Below, one piece after another: positions 1 through 8,629 of a stretch of 64,000 bases of DNA. This DNA is from Microbacterium sp. No. 7 (GTDB lineage Bacteria > Actinomycetota > Actinomycetes > Actinomycetales > Microbacteriaceae), in NCBI RefSeq assembly GCF_001314225.1, contig NZ_CP012697.1, positions 1,178,001 through 1,242,000 of the forward strand, written 5' to 3'. Within the stretch, counting starts at the first letter, position 1. Each line of letters begins with the position of its first letter. Below the pieces are notes generated by a model. That model ran no database searches and was not told where the DNA came from. It saw only the letters and a program-made list of their open reading frames with translations. Made by a program: the position numbers and the translations under genes.

Positions 1-605
1 AGATCGACGTGGCATCCGAGGCTCCGCAGGATGAGCCGCATGATCGTCTCCGATCCCGACTCCGCTCGCCGGTCGAGCAGCCGCCGGAGCGACGCGTAGC
101 GCCGCGGCAGCCGTGCGAACACGGCCGCCACCGACTCCTCGTCGACGAGTCCCAGGTGCCAGGCGCTGTCGATCGTCGCCAGGGCATCCCGGATGCCCTG
201 GCATCGCACCGACTGGGCCAGCGCCTCGACGAGGTCCGCGGTGAGCGCCGCCCGCGGACACGACGACTCCCGCCAGTGCGCGATGACGTCGGCGGTGCGC
301 GGAGGCAGCCGGCTCGCGCCTCTCTCCACCTGCACGTGCAGCGCGGGCGCGTCGAGGACGAAGACGCCGAGGGCGTGCAGGAGCGAGAGGCAATCGAGGC
401 GGGCGCCCAGACGGGCCGCCTGGAGCAGCTTGCTCGGGAGGTCAGCCGTGACATAGCGGCCTTGACGCACCCGCACGAGTCGCTCGGCCTGCACGAGTCG
501 TCGCCGCTCGGATCGTGTGATCCCCTGGCCCACGAGGTCGGCGGGGGTGAGATACGCGGCCGTCAGGATGCGTCCGGCTTGTTCGGCAAGGAGCAGCGGC
601 GTCAT
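1..605 (-). CDS. AbiEi/DUF559-like protein, C-terminus cut by window edge
   Basis: An open frame starts at ATG 605-603 and runs off the left edge after 201 codons, so only the N-terminal part is visible. The first ~60 residues form a winged-helix-like segment with a SERRRLVQAERLVRVRQGRY stretch. This resembles the antitoxin-like N-terminal domain of actinobacterial proteins that often end in a DUF559 (Vsr-like nuclease fold) domain. That C-terminal domain would lie outside the window, so the nuclease part is inferred. The middle continues in the style of the family (DALATIDSAWHLGLVDEESV). The gene stands alone, convergent with nothing visible. It may be a harmless family expansion rather than an active toxin-antitoxin part. 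Confidence 0.7.
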   Translation of the reverse strand, partial: MTPLLLAEQAGRILTAAYLTPADLVGQGITRSERRRLVQAERLVRVRQGRYVTADLPSKLLQAARLGARLDCLSLLHALGVFVLDAPALHVQVERGASRLPPRTADVIAHWRESSCPRAALTADLVEALAQSVRCQGIRDALATIDSAWHLGLVDEESVAAVFARLPRRYASLRRLLDRRAESGSETIMRLILRSLGCHVD

Positions 606-673
606 CCCGCCACTCTCGCCTGCGCGGGGCCGCGGTGGAGGCCGATTCCGCGATCTGTGGAGAACTCAGGCGC

Positions 674-753
674 CCGAACTCCTCCGATCCGCGTGCGATA
701 CCCGGAAACACCCCTCCGATCCGCGCGATCGGGCGCGGATCGGAGGAGTTCGG
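674..753. terminator. Nested inverted repeats downstream of mtlD
   Basis: A perfect 13-bp stem (714-726 with 733-745, 6-nt loop) sits just past the mtlD stop. A longer 20-bp arm pair (674-693 with 734-753) uses the same right arm, so two alternative hairpins compete. There is no T-run, as is common in high-GC actinobacteria. It probably ends the mtl operon. Confidence 0.6.
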
Positions 754-763
754 TACGGGCGGC

Positions 764-1918
764 TCAGGCGGTGAGCTCCGACCGGCGGGCCGCGACGGCG
801 GCGGCGACGGCGGCGAAGAGGGGATGCCCGGGCTCCAGGCCGGTCACCGAGGCGGTGAGCGACTCGGCGTCCTCGTCGCGCAGGCGGCGCTGCAGCTCGG
901 CCGACTGCTCGTCGGACGGGTCGTCGAAGCGCAGCGCGGCGGCGATCGCGGCGAGCAGGCCGTCGACGGCGAGGCCCCGCTCGGCGGCCTCCGCGGCGGG
1001 ACCGACGAACCGCTCGTGCCGCGAGAGCTTGCGCAGCGGCTGCCGCCCGACCCGACCGACCGTGTCGGGCAGCTCCGGGTTCGCGAAGCGCCGCAGGATC
1101 GTGGCGCGGTAGTCGGCGAGCTCCGCGGGGTCGAGCCCGTGCTTGGCGACGAGCAGCGCCGACGTCTCCTCCAGCGCCCGCGCGACGCGGGCCGCCACGC
1201 CGGCGTCGGCGAGGGCGTCGGAGATCTTCTCGGCGCCCTCCTGCGCCCCGAAGTACGCCGTCGCCGCGTGCCCCGTGTTGACCGTGAACAGCTTGCGCTC
1301 GATGTACGGAGCGAGGTCGTCGACGAAGTGCGCGCCCGGGATGTGCGGCGGGGCGTCGCCGAACGGCCGCCGCTCGATCGCCCACTCGTAGAACGGCTCG
1401 ACCGTCACGTCGACGCCCGCGCCCGCGGGCTGCGCGGGCACGATGCGGTCGACGGCGGTGTTCGCGAACACGACGTGCGCCGAGAGCGCGTCCCACGCGG
1501 CGCCGGCCAGCGTCACGATCTCCTCGCGCAGCTGGTCGGTCGCGCCGATCGCGTTCTCGCACGCCATGACCTGCAGCGGCGCGCGGCGCGGGTCGCGCAG
1601 CGCGAGCCCCGCGAGGATGTGCGGGGCGACGAAGCGCAGCACGGTGGGGCCGACCGCGGTCGTGACCACGTCGGCCGTGGCGATCTCGTCGATGAGCGCC
1701 TGCGTGTCGGTCGCGCTGTTGATCGCCCGGAATCCCGTGACGGTCTTGTCGGTGCCGCCCTCGCCGACCTCGTGCACGGTGTACGACGACGCCGCGTTGA
1801 TCGCGTCGACGAGCGGCGCCGCGACGTCGGAGAACACGAGCTCGTATCCGCCCTCGTGCAGCAGCAGCCCGACGAAGCCGCGCCCGATGTTGCCTGCCCC
1901 GAAGTGGACGGCCTTCAT
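764..1918 (-). CDS. mtlD: Mannitol-1-phosphate 5-dehydrogenase
   Basis: This cytosolic enzyme oxidises mannitol-1-phosphate, the PTS product, to fructose-6-phosphate with NAD. The 384-residue length is normal for the family. The N-terminal Rossmann motif GAGNIGRG is at residues 7-14. The polyol-dehydrogenase catalytic signature K-x4-N-x2-H is present as K209, N214 and H217 in KLFTVNTGH. The start overlaps the stop of the upstream EIIA gene by four bases (ATGA), so translation is coupled. It is the last gene of the minus-strand mannitol operon and is followed by the inverted repeats at 674-753. Confidence 0.96.
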   Translation of the reverse strand: MKAVHFGAGNIGRGFVGLLLHEGGYELVFSDVAAPLVDAINAASSYTVHEVGEGGTDKTVTGFRAINSATDTQALIDEIATADVVTTAVGPTVLRFVAPHILAGLALRDPRRAPLQVMACENAIGATDQLREEIVTLAGAAWDALSAHVVFANTAVDRIVPAQPAGAGVDVTVEPFYEWAIERRPFGDAPPHIPGAHFVDDLAPYIERKLFTVNTGHAATAYFGAQEGAEKISDALADAGVAARVARALEETSALLVAKHGLDPAELADYRATILRRFANPELPDTVGRVGRQPLRKLSRHERFVGPAAEAAERGLAVDGLLAAIAAALRFDDPSDEQSAELQRRLRDEDAESLTASVTGLEPGHPLFAAVAAAVAARRSELTA

Positions 1919-2355
1919 CGCTCGTTGACTGCCGCGAGCTTCGCGAACAGCTCCTCGACGGTCGTCGCCTGCTTGAGCGCGGCGACCTCGTCCTCGTCGG
2001 AGAAGAGGATCGCGATCTGCGACAGGATCTCGAGGTGCTCGTCGCCCTTGCCCGCGATGCCCACGACGAACGTCACGGGCTGGCCGTCCCAGTCGACGCC
2101 GCCGTCGTAGCGCACGAACGACAGCGCGGAGTCGAGGATCGCGGCCTTCATCTCGTTCGTGCCGTGCGGGATCGCCAGCTCGTTGCCCATGTACGTCGAC
2201 ACCGTCTGCTCGCGCTCCTGCATCGCGGCGAAGTACTCGCTCGTGACGGCCCCCGCCGCCTCGAGGATGTCGGCCGCCTCGCGCATCGCCTCGAGCTTCG
2301 AGACCGACCCGGGGTGGATGCGCACCTGGCCGGGGGTCAGGACGTTCTCTGCCAT
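1915..2355 (-). CDS. mtlF: Mannitol-specific PTS EIIA component
   Basis: A 146-residue EIIA protein of the fructose/mannitol class. It takes phosphate from HPr on His64 in the motif AIPHGT and passes it to the IIB domain of MtlA. MtlA here lacks its own IIA domain, so this separate subunit is needed. It lies between mtlA and mtlD and overlaps mtlD by four bases. A paralog of the same length with the same active site lies at 6499-6939. The 82-bp gap to mtlA carries a strong hairpin (2386-2425) just upstream of this gene's start. Confidence 0.93.
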   Translation of the reverse strand: MAENVLTPGQVRIHPGSVSKLEAMREAADILEAAGAVTSEYFAAMQEREQTVSTYMGNELAIPHGTNEMKAAILDSALSFVRYDGGVDWDGQPVTFVVGIAGKGDEHLEILSQIAILFSDEDEVAALKQATTVEELFAKLAAVNER

Positions 2356-2385
2356 GTCATTGCTCCGTTCGTGGAGGGATGGGAT

Positions 2386-2425
2386 GCCGCGGAGGCGGGA
2401 ACGGCGACGCGCCCGCCTCCGCGGC
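2386..2425 (-). promoter_or_regulatory. Intra-operon hairpin between mtlA and mtlF
   Basis: The 14-nt arms 2386-2399 and 2412-2425 are perfectly complementary with a 12-nt loop. It lies between the mtlA stop and the mtlF start, so it could be a partial terminator or an mRNA 3'-end stabiliser that sets the MtlA to MtlF ratio. The role is inferred. Confidence 0.55.
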
Positions 2426-2437
2426 GATGGTCTCAGG

Positions 2438-3976
2438 CTACGAGCCCTGCTGGCCCGTCACCATGGCGACGACCTCGTCGTACTCGGGGGCGCCCATGAA
2501 GTTGTCCACCGAGACGTGGATCGCGTCGGGGTTGCGGCCCTTCGCGCGATCCGTCAGCTGCTGCTGCGTGACGATCAGGTCCTCCGTGCCGTCGAGGTTC
2601 GCGACCGCCTTGTTGGTGACCGTGACGCCCTCGACGCCCGCCTTCTTGATCTTGTTGCGCAGCACGCTCGCGCCCATCGCCGACGAGCCCATGCCGGCGT
2701 CGCACGCGAACACGATGCTCTTGATCTCGCGCGTCGCGGTCGGCGCGGCGGCAGCGGCGGCGCCCGCGGCGGCTGCCGCGGCACCGGTGCCGCGCAGGCC
2801 CGAGAGCGCGTCCGAGCTCTTGCCCTTGTTCGCCTCGGTCTGCGCGATCGCCGACTCGAACGAGCCGCCGCCCGCGGCCTCGGCCGCGAGGTCCTTCTTG
2901 CGCGAGGCGCGCAGGATCACGGCGGCGATGAGGAACGAGACGGCCGCGGCGAAGACCACCGAGAGGATGACGCCCACGTACGAGCCCGCGGGGGTCTGGA
3001 TGAGCACGGCGAAGATGCTGCCCGGCGCGGCCGGTGCGCGCAGGCCCGACTGGAAGATCGCGTTGGTCGCGACGCCGGTCATGCCGCCGCCGATCGCGGC
3101 GAGGATGAGCGCGGGCTTCATCAGCACGTACGGGAAGTAGATCTCGTGGATGCCGCCGAGGAACTGGATGACGATCGCGCCGGGCGCGCTCGCGCGGGCC
3201 GCGCCGACGCCGAACAGCGTGAAGGCGAGCAGGATGCCGAGGCCGGGTCCGGGGTTGGCCTCGACGAGGAACAGGATCGACTTGCCGGTCTCGGTCGCCT
3301 GCTGCGTGCCGATGGGCGTGAACACGCCGTGGTTGATGGCGTTGTTCAGGAACAGCACCTTCGCGGGCTCGACGATGATGCTCAGCAGCGGCAGCAGGCC
3401 GTACTCCACGAGCCAGTCGACGACGGCGCCGAGCGCGTTGCTGATCGCGGTGACCAGCGGGCCGAACACGTAGTAGCCGATGATCGCGAGGATCATGCCC
3501 AGGATGCCGGCGGAGAAGTTGTTCACCAGCATCTCGAAGCCGGGCTTGATCTTGCCCTCCCAGAGCCTGTCCATCTGCTTCGTGATCCAGGCCGCGAGCG
3601 GTCCCATGATCATGGCGCCCATGAACATCGGGATCTCGGTGCCCACGATGACGCCCATCGTCGCGATCGTCGCCACGACGCCGCCGCGCACGTCGTAGAC
3701 CATGCGACCGGCCGTGTTGGCGATCAGCAGGGGCAGCAGATAGGTGATCATGGGGCCGACCAGCTGGGCCAGGTCGGCGCTGCCCGACCACTGCCATGCC
3801 TCGACGGGGCTGCGCTCGCCGAGCCATCCGTCGGGGATGAACATCGCCGTGATGAGACCCCACGCGATGAACGCTGCGATGTTGGGCATGATCATGCCCG
3901 CGAGGAATGCGCCGAAGCGCTGCACGCCGACGCGTGCCTTGTTCGCTCCCGTGGCGGGAGGTGACGCCGTTGTCAT
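2438..3976 (-). CDS. mtlA: Mannitol PTS EIICB permease
   Basis: A 512-residue membrane permease that imports and phosphorylates mannitol. Residues ~15-360 are the hydrophobic EIIC domain (FGAFLAGMIMPNIAAFIAWGL near the N-terminus, GGIHEIYFPYVLMKP in the substrate-binding half). An alanine-rich linker follows at ~385-415. The IIB domain from ~419 has its phosphorylated cysteine at Cys425 (ACDAGMGSSAMGAS). There is no IIA domain; that is the separate mtlF gene. The ATG at 3976 is chosen over longer upstream frames because AAGAAGG lies 6 bases before it and it overlaps the preceding IIB gene stop (ATGA). Confidence 0.95.
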   Translation of the reverse strand: MTTASPPATGANKARVGVQRFGAFLAGMIMPNIAAFIAWGLITAMFIPDGWLGERSPVEAWQWSGSADLAQLVGPMITYLLPLLIANTAGRMVYDVRGGVVATIATMGVIVGTEIPMFMGAMIMGPLAAWITKQMDRLWEGKIKPGFEMLVNNFSAGILGMILAIIGYYVFGPLVTAISNALGAVVDWLVEYGLLPLLSIIVEPAKVLFLNNAINHGVFTPIGTQQATETGKSILFLVEANPGPGLGILLAFTLFGVGAARASAPGAIVIQFLGGIHEIYFPYVLMKPALILAAIGGGMTGVATNAIFQSGLRAPAAPGSIFAVLIQTPAGSYVGVILSVVFAAAVSFLIAAVILRASRKKDLAAEAAGGGSFESAIAQTEANKGKSSDALSGLRGTGAAAAAAGAAAAAAPTATREIKSIVFACDAGMGSSAMGASVLRNKIKKAGVEGVTVTNKAVANLDGTEDLIVTQQQLTDRAKGRNPDAIHVSVDNFMGAPEYDEVVAMVTGQQGS

Positions 3977-4329
3977 GGTCGCCTTCTTTCGGGTGAGCCG
4001 GCCGGCCGGCCGGGGGTGACGGGCGACGCGGCGGTCGCCGCGTCGATCAGGGCGAGGGTGCGCTCGCCGTCGTGGTCGCGGAACGCGTCGTCGGGCAGCG
4101 GCACGACGGTCGTGTTCGTGAGGGATGCCGCGTGCGCGATGTCCGCGAGCCGCTCGTGCAGGTGCGGTCCCACGAGCAGCACATCGGCATCCGCGAGGTC
4201 GGCGTCGAGGGTGATCACCGTCGTGGGCGCGACGTGCCAGTCGCGGCCGCGGGCCTCGGCGGCCCGGCGCACGCGCTGGGCGACGAACGTGCTGGACGCA
4301 CCGGCACCGCACACGACGAGAATCTTCAT
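3973..4329 (-). CDS. Small PTS IIB-like protein (lactose/cellobiose type)
   Basis: A 118-residue protein that begins MKILVVCGAGASSTF. The N-terminal beta strand followed by Cys7-GAGASS is the phosphocysteine loop of the PTS IIB lactose/cellobiose family. It is the first gene of the mtl operon and overlaps mtlA by four bases. MtlA already carries its own IIB domain, so a second, different IIB is unusual. It could donate phosphate to another permease, or act as a phosphorylation-state signal to MtlR. The C-terminal ~20 residues are Pro/Arg/Gly-rich and look non-conserved. Confidence 0.8.
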   Translation of the reverse strand: MKILVVCGAGASSTFVAQRVRRAAEARGRDWHVAPTTVITLDADLADADVLLVGPHLHERLADIAHAASLTNTTVVPLPDDAFRDHDGERTLALIDAATAASPVTPGRPAGSPERRRP

Positions 4330-4442
4330 CGATCCGCCTCCTCATGTTCATGGTGACGCGGGCGTGGGGCGCGCGACAACCAAGGCTCTTTCCGCCCCCG
4401 CGGAAGCTTCGCTGAGAGTTCGCCGCATGATTGACTGAACGA
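4330..4442. promoter_or_regulatory. Divergent control region, mtl operon / mtlR
   Basis: This 113-bp gap separates the minus-strand mtl operon from mtlR. It holds the inverted repeat TTCCGC-CCCC-GCGGAA at 4390-4405, next to the palindrome GAAGCTTC. These are plausible activator binding sites for MtlR, but no match to a known operator is claimed. No clear -10 box was identified for either direction. Confidence 0.4.
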
Positions 4443-6374
4443 ATGACCCGTACGAGGCCCGACCGTATGCTGTCGCTGCTCGTTCGCCGGGGCACCTGGA
4501 TCACCGCCTCGGAGCTGGCCGACACGCTCGGCGTGACGCCCCGCAGCATCCGCAGCTATGTCGCGACCCTCAACGCCCGCGCGACGGGCGAGATCGCCGT
4601 CGAGTCGGGCCCGCAGGGCTACCGGGCGGGGCCCGCGGCGCTCGCGGCGCAGCGCGGCGCCGACCACGACGACACGCCGCGCGGACGGCAGCACCGGCTG
4701 GTGCGCGAGCTGCTGGCCGCCGCCGACGGCGTCGACGTGTACGAGACCGCCGACGCGTTCTTCGTCAGCTCGGCGACGATCGAGGCCGACCTCGGGCGCG
4801 TGCGCTCGATGCTCTCGGGCCTCGACCTCGTGCTGGAGCGCACGGCGTCGACGGCCCGCATCGCGGGCAGCGAGCGCGGCAAGCGCCGGCTGCTGTCGCG
4901 GCTCGTGCACGACGAGACCGACGACGGCGGCTTCGACCTCGACGCCCTGCGCCGCGCGCTCGGCGACGGCTCCGTGGGCGCCCGGGCCTTCGGCGCCTTC
5001 AAGGCCGAGCTGGTCGCCGAGCTGGGCGCGCTCGGCTACTTCGTCAACGAGTTCGGCATCGGCGACGTCGTGATGCACATCGCGATCGCCGCCGACCGCA
5101 TCGCCGCGGGCCGCGCGCTCGACGACCACGGCTCGACCGTGTCGGGGGAGCAGGAGCAGATCGGCGCGCTGCTCGACCGGCTCGTGCAGACGCACCTGGG
5201 GGTCACGCTCGGCGACGGCGACCGCCGGCAGCTCTCGGCGATCGTGCTGAGTCGCGTGGTCGTCCCGGGCGTCGACGAGTCGGTCGCCGCGATCCGCTCC
5301 CGCCTCGACCCCGACGTCGAGCGGGCCGTGCGCGCCGTGACGGAGCGGGCCGCCGCGGAGTTCCTGCTCGACATCGACCACGACGACTTCGTGCTGCGCC
5401 TCGCCCTGCACGTGCAGCACCTGCGCGAGCGCGCCCGCGAGCAGGCGTGGTCGCGCAATCCGCTCACGCGATCGCTCAAGGCGACGCATCCGCTCATCTT
5501 CGAGGTCGCGGTCTACATCGCCGACGGGCTGCAGGACCTCGTCGGCCTGGGCCTGCTCGAGGACGAGATCGCCTACATCGCGATGCACGTCGGCGGCCGG
5601 CTGGAGCGCGTGCGGCGCGCGGCGGCCCGGCTGACCGCGACGGTCGTGTGCCCCGGCTATTACGAGCTGCACGAGCTGCTGCGCTCGAGCATCGCCGCCT
5701 CGCTCGGCCAGTCGATCGACATCGTGGGCGTCGAGACGCGCGCCGATCCCGTGTGGGCCGAGATCGACAGCGACCTCATCCTCACCACGACGCCGCCGCC
5801 CGAGCTGACGAAGGCGAGCGACCGCATCGTCATGGTGCAGCCGTTCCTCACGGATGCCGACGTCGAGCGCGTGCAGGCCGCCGCGGGACGGCTGCGGCGC
5901 TCGCGCCGTCTCGCCCGCCTGCGCGCCGAGCTGGAGCGCTACTTCTCGGCCGACGCCTTCGTGCACGGCATCGACGGCGCCGGGGGAGAGGAGGCGGTCA
6001 TCGAGCGCCTCGGCGGCCTGCTGGTGCGGTCCGGGGCCATCGACGACGACTACGTGCAGCGCACGATCGAGCGCGAGCAGCTCTCGTCGACGGCGTTCAC
6101 CGACGCGCTCGCCGTGCCGCACGCGCTCGCGATGACCGCCGCCCGCACGGCGATCGCGGTCGGCATCGCCGACCCGCCGATCGCGTGGGGCGACGGCCGG
6201 GTGCAGGTCGTCGCGATGGTCGCCTTCAGCGAGGGGGACCGCGCGGCGTTCCAGACCGTGTTCGAGCAGCTCATCGAGGTGTTCAGCGAGCACGAGAGCG
6301 TGCAGCGCATCGTGCGCGCCGGCACCGACTTCGCCTCGTTCCTCGACGTGCTCGTCGCCGTCATCGACGGCTGA
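4443..6374 (+). CDS. mtlR: PRD-containing transcriptional activator of mannitol operon
   Basis: A 643-residue BglG/MtlR-type regulator. Domains in order: HTH_11 winged helix (~10-60, TASELADTLGVTPRSIRSYV), second HTH-like segment (~85-140), two PTS regulation domains (~180-390, with histidines in MHIAIAAD and DIVMHVGG-like contexts such as IAMHVGGRLERV), a IIB-like domain (cysteine in VVCPGYYELHELL) and a C-terminal IIA domain with the expected phospho-histidine in AVPHAL. Phosphorylation by the PTS would set activity by mannitol availability. A TTG four codons upstream (4431) is an alternative start; neither has a good ribosome site. Confidence 0.88.
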   Translation: MTRTRPDRMLSLLVRRGTWITASELADTLGVTPRSIRSYVATLNARATGEIAVESGPQGYRAGPAALAAQRGADHDDTPRGRQHRLVRELLAAADGVDVYETADAFFVSSATIEADLGRVRSMLSGLDLVLERTASTARIAGSERGKRRLLSRLVHDETDDGGFDLDALRRALGDGSVGARAFGAFKAELVAELGALGYFVNEFGIGDVVMHIAIAADRIAAGRALDDHGSTVSGEQEQIGALLDRLVQTHLGVTLGDGDRRQLSAIVLSRVVVPGVDESVAAIRSRLDPDVERAVRAVTERAAAEFLLDIDHDDFVLRLALHVQHLRERAREQAWSRNPLTRSLKATHPLIFEVAVYIADGLQDLVGLGLLEDEIAYIAMHVGGRLERVRRAAARLTATVVCPGYYELHELLRSSIAASLGQSIDIVGVETRADPVWAEIDSDLILTTTPPPELTKASDRIVMVQPFLTDADVERVQAAAGRLRRSRRLARLRAELERYFSADAFVHGIDGAGGEEAVIERLGGLLVRSGAIDDDYVQRTIEREQLSSTAFTDALAVPHALAMTAARTAIAVGIADPPIAWGDGRVQVVAMVAFSEGDRAAFQTVFEQLIEVFSEHESVQRIVRAGTDFASFLDVLVAVIDG

Positions 6375-6410
6375 CCCGTCCCTCCCTCGCGAGGGTGCCA
6401 CTTGTTCTCG

Positions 6411-6447
6411 CGAGGGTGCTTTCGCGCTCGCGGCGAAAGCACCCTCG
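6411..6447. terminator. Bidirectional terminator hairpin between mtlR and EIIA gene
   Basis: A perfect 15-bp stem (6411-6425 with 6433-6447) with a 7-nt loop lies between the convergent genes mtlR and the EIIA gene. It can serve both strands. There is no T-run. Confidence 0.65.
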
Positions 6448-6456
6448 GTGAGATAA

Positions 6457-6496
6457 CTGGCACCCTCGCGGGAAGAGCTGGCACCCTCGCGGGAAG
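6457..6496. repeat. Two direct copies of a 19-bp unit at a gene end
   Basis: CTGGCACCCTCGCGGGAAG occurs at 6457-6475 and 6478-6496, ending two bases before the EIIA stop codon. Its core CACCCTCGC is also in the right arm of the neighbouring hairpin and, inverted, at ~6388-6399. The repeat family is confined to this gap within the window. Confidence 0.7.
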
Positions 6497-6498
6497 GC

Positions 6499-6939
6499 CT
6501 ACGGGCCGGCGTCCTCCACGACCATGTCGTAGAGCTCCTCGGGGGTGGCGGCGCTCTTCAGGCGCGCGATCTCGACGGGGTCGGCGAACAGCAGGGCGAT
6601 GCGCGAGAGCATCTGCAGGTGCTCGTCGCCCTTGCCCGCGATGCCGACGACGAAGGTGACGAGGTCGCCGTCCCAGTCGATGCCGTCGTCGTAGCGCACG
6701 AACGAGAGCGCCGACTCCAGGATCAGGTGCGCCGTCTCGCTGGTGCCGTGCGGGATCGCGAGCTCGCCGCCCATGTACGTCGACACGGCCTGCTCGCGCT
6801 GGTACATCGCGTCGAGATAGCCGCTCGTCACCGCGCCGGCCGACTCCAGGATGTCGGCCGCCTCGTGCAGCGCGTCTTCTTTCGTCACCGGCCCGGTGCG
6901 GATGCGCACCTGGCCGAGTGACAGCACTCCTCGTGACAC
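6499..6939 (-). CDS. Second mannitol-type PTS EIIA
   Basis: A 146-residue paralog of the EIIA at 1915-2355, with the same phospho-histidine context (AIPHGT, His64) and many identical blocks ([30 protein letters not shown]). It is third in the ptsH-ptsI transcription unit, 6 bases after the ptsI stop. The GTG at 6939 is preferred because it gives the same N-terminal length as the paralog; a GTG at 6927 is an alternative. It may serve MtlA or a permease outside the window, or be a general signalling EIIA. Confidence 0.88.
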   Translation of the reverse strand: MSRGVLSLGQVRIRTGPVTKEDALHEAADILESAGAVTSGYLDAMYQREQAVSTYMGGELAIPHGTSETAHLILESALSFVRYDDGIDWDGDLVTFVVGIAGKGDEHLQMLSRIALLFADPVEIARLKSAATPEELYDMVVEDAGP

Positions 6940-6945
6940 GCGGTG

Positions 6946-8610
6946 TCAGCCGCCGATCTCGGCGGCCGCGTCCTGCGCCGCCGCGCGGGCCGACGCGGCG
7001 TCCGCGCCCGCCAGGGCGGCGGCCGCGATGCGCTCGGCGTCCTCGCGCGTGTGCTGCAGCAGCGACGCGCGCACGTCGGCGAGCGCGGTGGGCGCCATCG
7101 ACAGCGTCGTCGCGCCGAGGCCCACGAGCACGACCGCGAGCAGCGGGTCGGCGGCGGCCTCGCCGCAGATGCCGACGGGCTTGCCGTTCGCGCGGCCGCC
7201 GTCGGCCGTCGCCTGGACGAGCTTGAGCACGGCCGGATGCCACGGGTCCTGGAACGAGGCGACCGAGCCCAGCAGCCGGTCGGCGGCGAGGGTGTACTGC
7301 GTGAGGTCGTTCGTGCCGATCGAGGCGAAGTCGGCGATCGCGAGCACCTGGTCGGCGAGCAGCGCCGACGACGGCACCTCGATCATGACGCCGGCGGTCT
7401 TGATGCCGTACTCCCGGGCGAGCGCGACGAAGTAGTCGGTCTCCTCGACGGTGGAGACCATCGGCGCCATGACCCACAGGTCGGCCTCGGTCTCGGCATC
7501 CGCCTGCGCGAGGGCGGTCAGCTGCTCGCGCAGGATGTCCTCGCTCGCGCGGAGCGCGCGCAGGCCGCGCAGGCCCAGCGCGGGGTTCTCCTCGTGCGCG
7601 TCGTTGAGGAAGGCGAGCGGCTTGTCGGCACCGGCGTCGAGGGCGCGCACGACGACCTTCTTGCCGGGGAACGCCCGCAGCAGCTCGGTGTACGCGGCCT
7701 GCTGCTCATCGATCGTCGGGGCCTGCGTCGAGCTGAGGAAGAGGAACTCGGTGCGGAACAGGCCCACGCCCTCGGCGCCCAGCTCGACGGCCTCCTTCGC
7801 GCCGCCGGGCTTGCCGAGGTTCGCGAGCAGGGGCACGGGGCTGCCGTCCTTGAGGGCGCCCGGCGTCAGGGGGGCGGATGCCGCGGCCTTGCGCGCGTCG
7901 GCGCGGTGCTGCGCCTGCTCCAGCTCGTCGGCGGTCGGCTCGGTCGTCACGACGCCCTTCGCGGCGTCGACGATGACGGTCTCGCCGTCGGCCAGGTCGG
8001 CGGCCCCGACGACGCCGACGATCGCGACGATCGACTTCTCGCGCGCGAGGATCGCGGTGTGCGAGGTGGGGCCGCCGTCGCTCGTGATGAGCGCGAGCAC
8101 CTTGTCGAGGTCGAGCAGCGCCGTGTCGGCGGGGGCGAGGTCCTTCGCGACGAGCACGAACGGGTGGCCCGGGTCGGGCACGCCGGGGGCCGGCAGCCCG
8201 CGCAGGCGCGCGATGACGCGCTGCGCGACGTCGTCGAGGTCGGCGGCGCGCTCGCCGAGGTAGCCGCCCATCGCGGCGAGGGTGTCGCGGAAGCTCGCGA
8301 ACGCGTCGAAGACGGCGAACTCCCCGGTCTTGCCCGCGTTCACGCGCTGCGCGACCTCTCCGTCGAGGGTCGGGTCCTCGGCGATCATCGCCTGGGCCTC
8401 CAGCACGTCGCGGGCCGCGCCGCCCGCCTGGGCGCCGCGCGCCTCGAGCTCTCGGGCGACCGCGGCGACGGCCTCGCGCACGCGCGCGAGCTCCTCCTCC
8501 GCGGTGCGGGTGCTCGCGACGTCCTCGGGGGCCGGCAGGGGCTCGGCCATCCGGGCCACGGGGCCCTGCGCCACACCCAGACCGATTCCGACTCCGCGCA
8601 GTTCGCTCAT
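6946..8610 (-). CDS. ptsI: PTS enzyme I (phosphoenolpyruvate-protein phosphotransferase)
   Basis: A 554-residue general PTS enzyme I that moves phosphate from PEP to HPr. The N-terminal HPr-binding and phospho-His domain carries GGPTSHTAILARE with the active histidine at 184. The C-terminal TIM-barrel holds the PEP-binding motifs (GVGLFRTEFLF, GIKTAGVMIEVPSSAL, SIGTNDLTQYTLAADR and a GICGEAAADP tail). It is about 15 residues shorter than E. coli EI but complete. It lies 19 bases after ptsH and before an EIIA gene, one transcription unit on the minus strand. Confidence 0.97.
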   Translation of the reverse strand: MSELRGVGIGLGVAQGPVARMAEPLPAPEDVASTRTAEEELARVREAVAAVARELEARGAQAGGAARDVLEAQAMIAEDPTLDGEVAQRVNAGKTGEFAVFDAFASFRDTLAAMGGYLGERAADLDDVAQRVIARLRGLPAPGVPDPGHPFVLVAKDLAPADTALLDLDKVLALITSDGGPTSHTAILAREKSIVAIVGVVGAADLADGETVIVDAAKGVVTTEPTADELEQAQHRADARKAAASAPLTPGALKDGSPVPLLANLGKPGGAKEAVELGAEGVGLFRTEFLFLSSTQAPTIDEQQAAYTELLRAFPGKKVVVRALDAGADKPLAFLNDAHEENPALGLRGLRALRASEDILREQLTALAQADAETEADLWVMAPMVSTVEETDYFVALAREYGIKTAGVMIEVPSSALLADQVLAIADFASIGTNDLTQYTLAADRLLGSVASFQDPWHPAVLKLVQATADGGRANGKPVGICGEAAADPLLAVVLVGLGATTLSMAPTALADVRASLLQHTREDAERIAAAALAGADAASARAAAQDAAAEIGG

Positions 8611-8629
8611 TCCAGACTCCTCTTTCGTC

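Noticed and set aside
1..605. Intact toxin-antitoxin module at the left edge
   Set aside because: Only one gene is visible and its C-terminal half is missing. No partner can be seen, so the claim was limited to the family resemblance.
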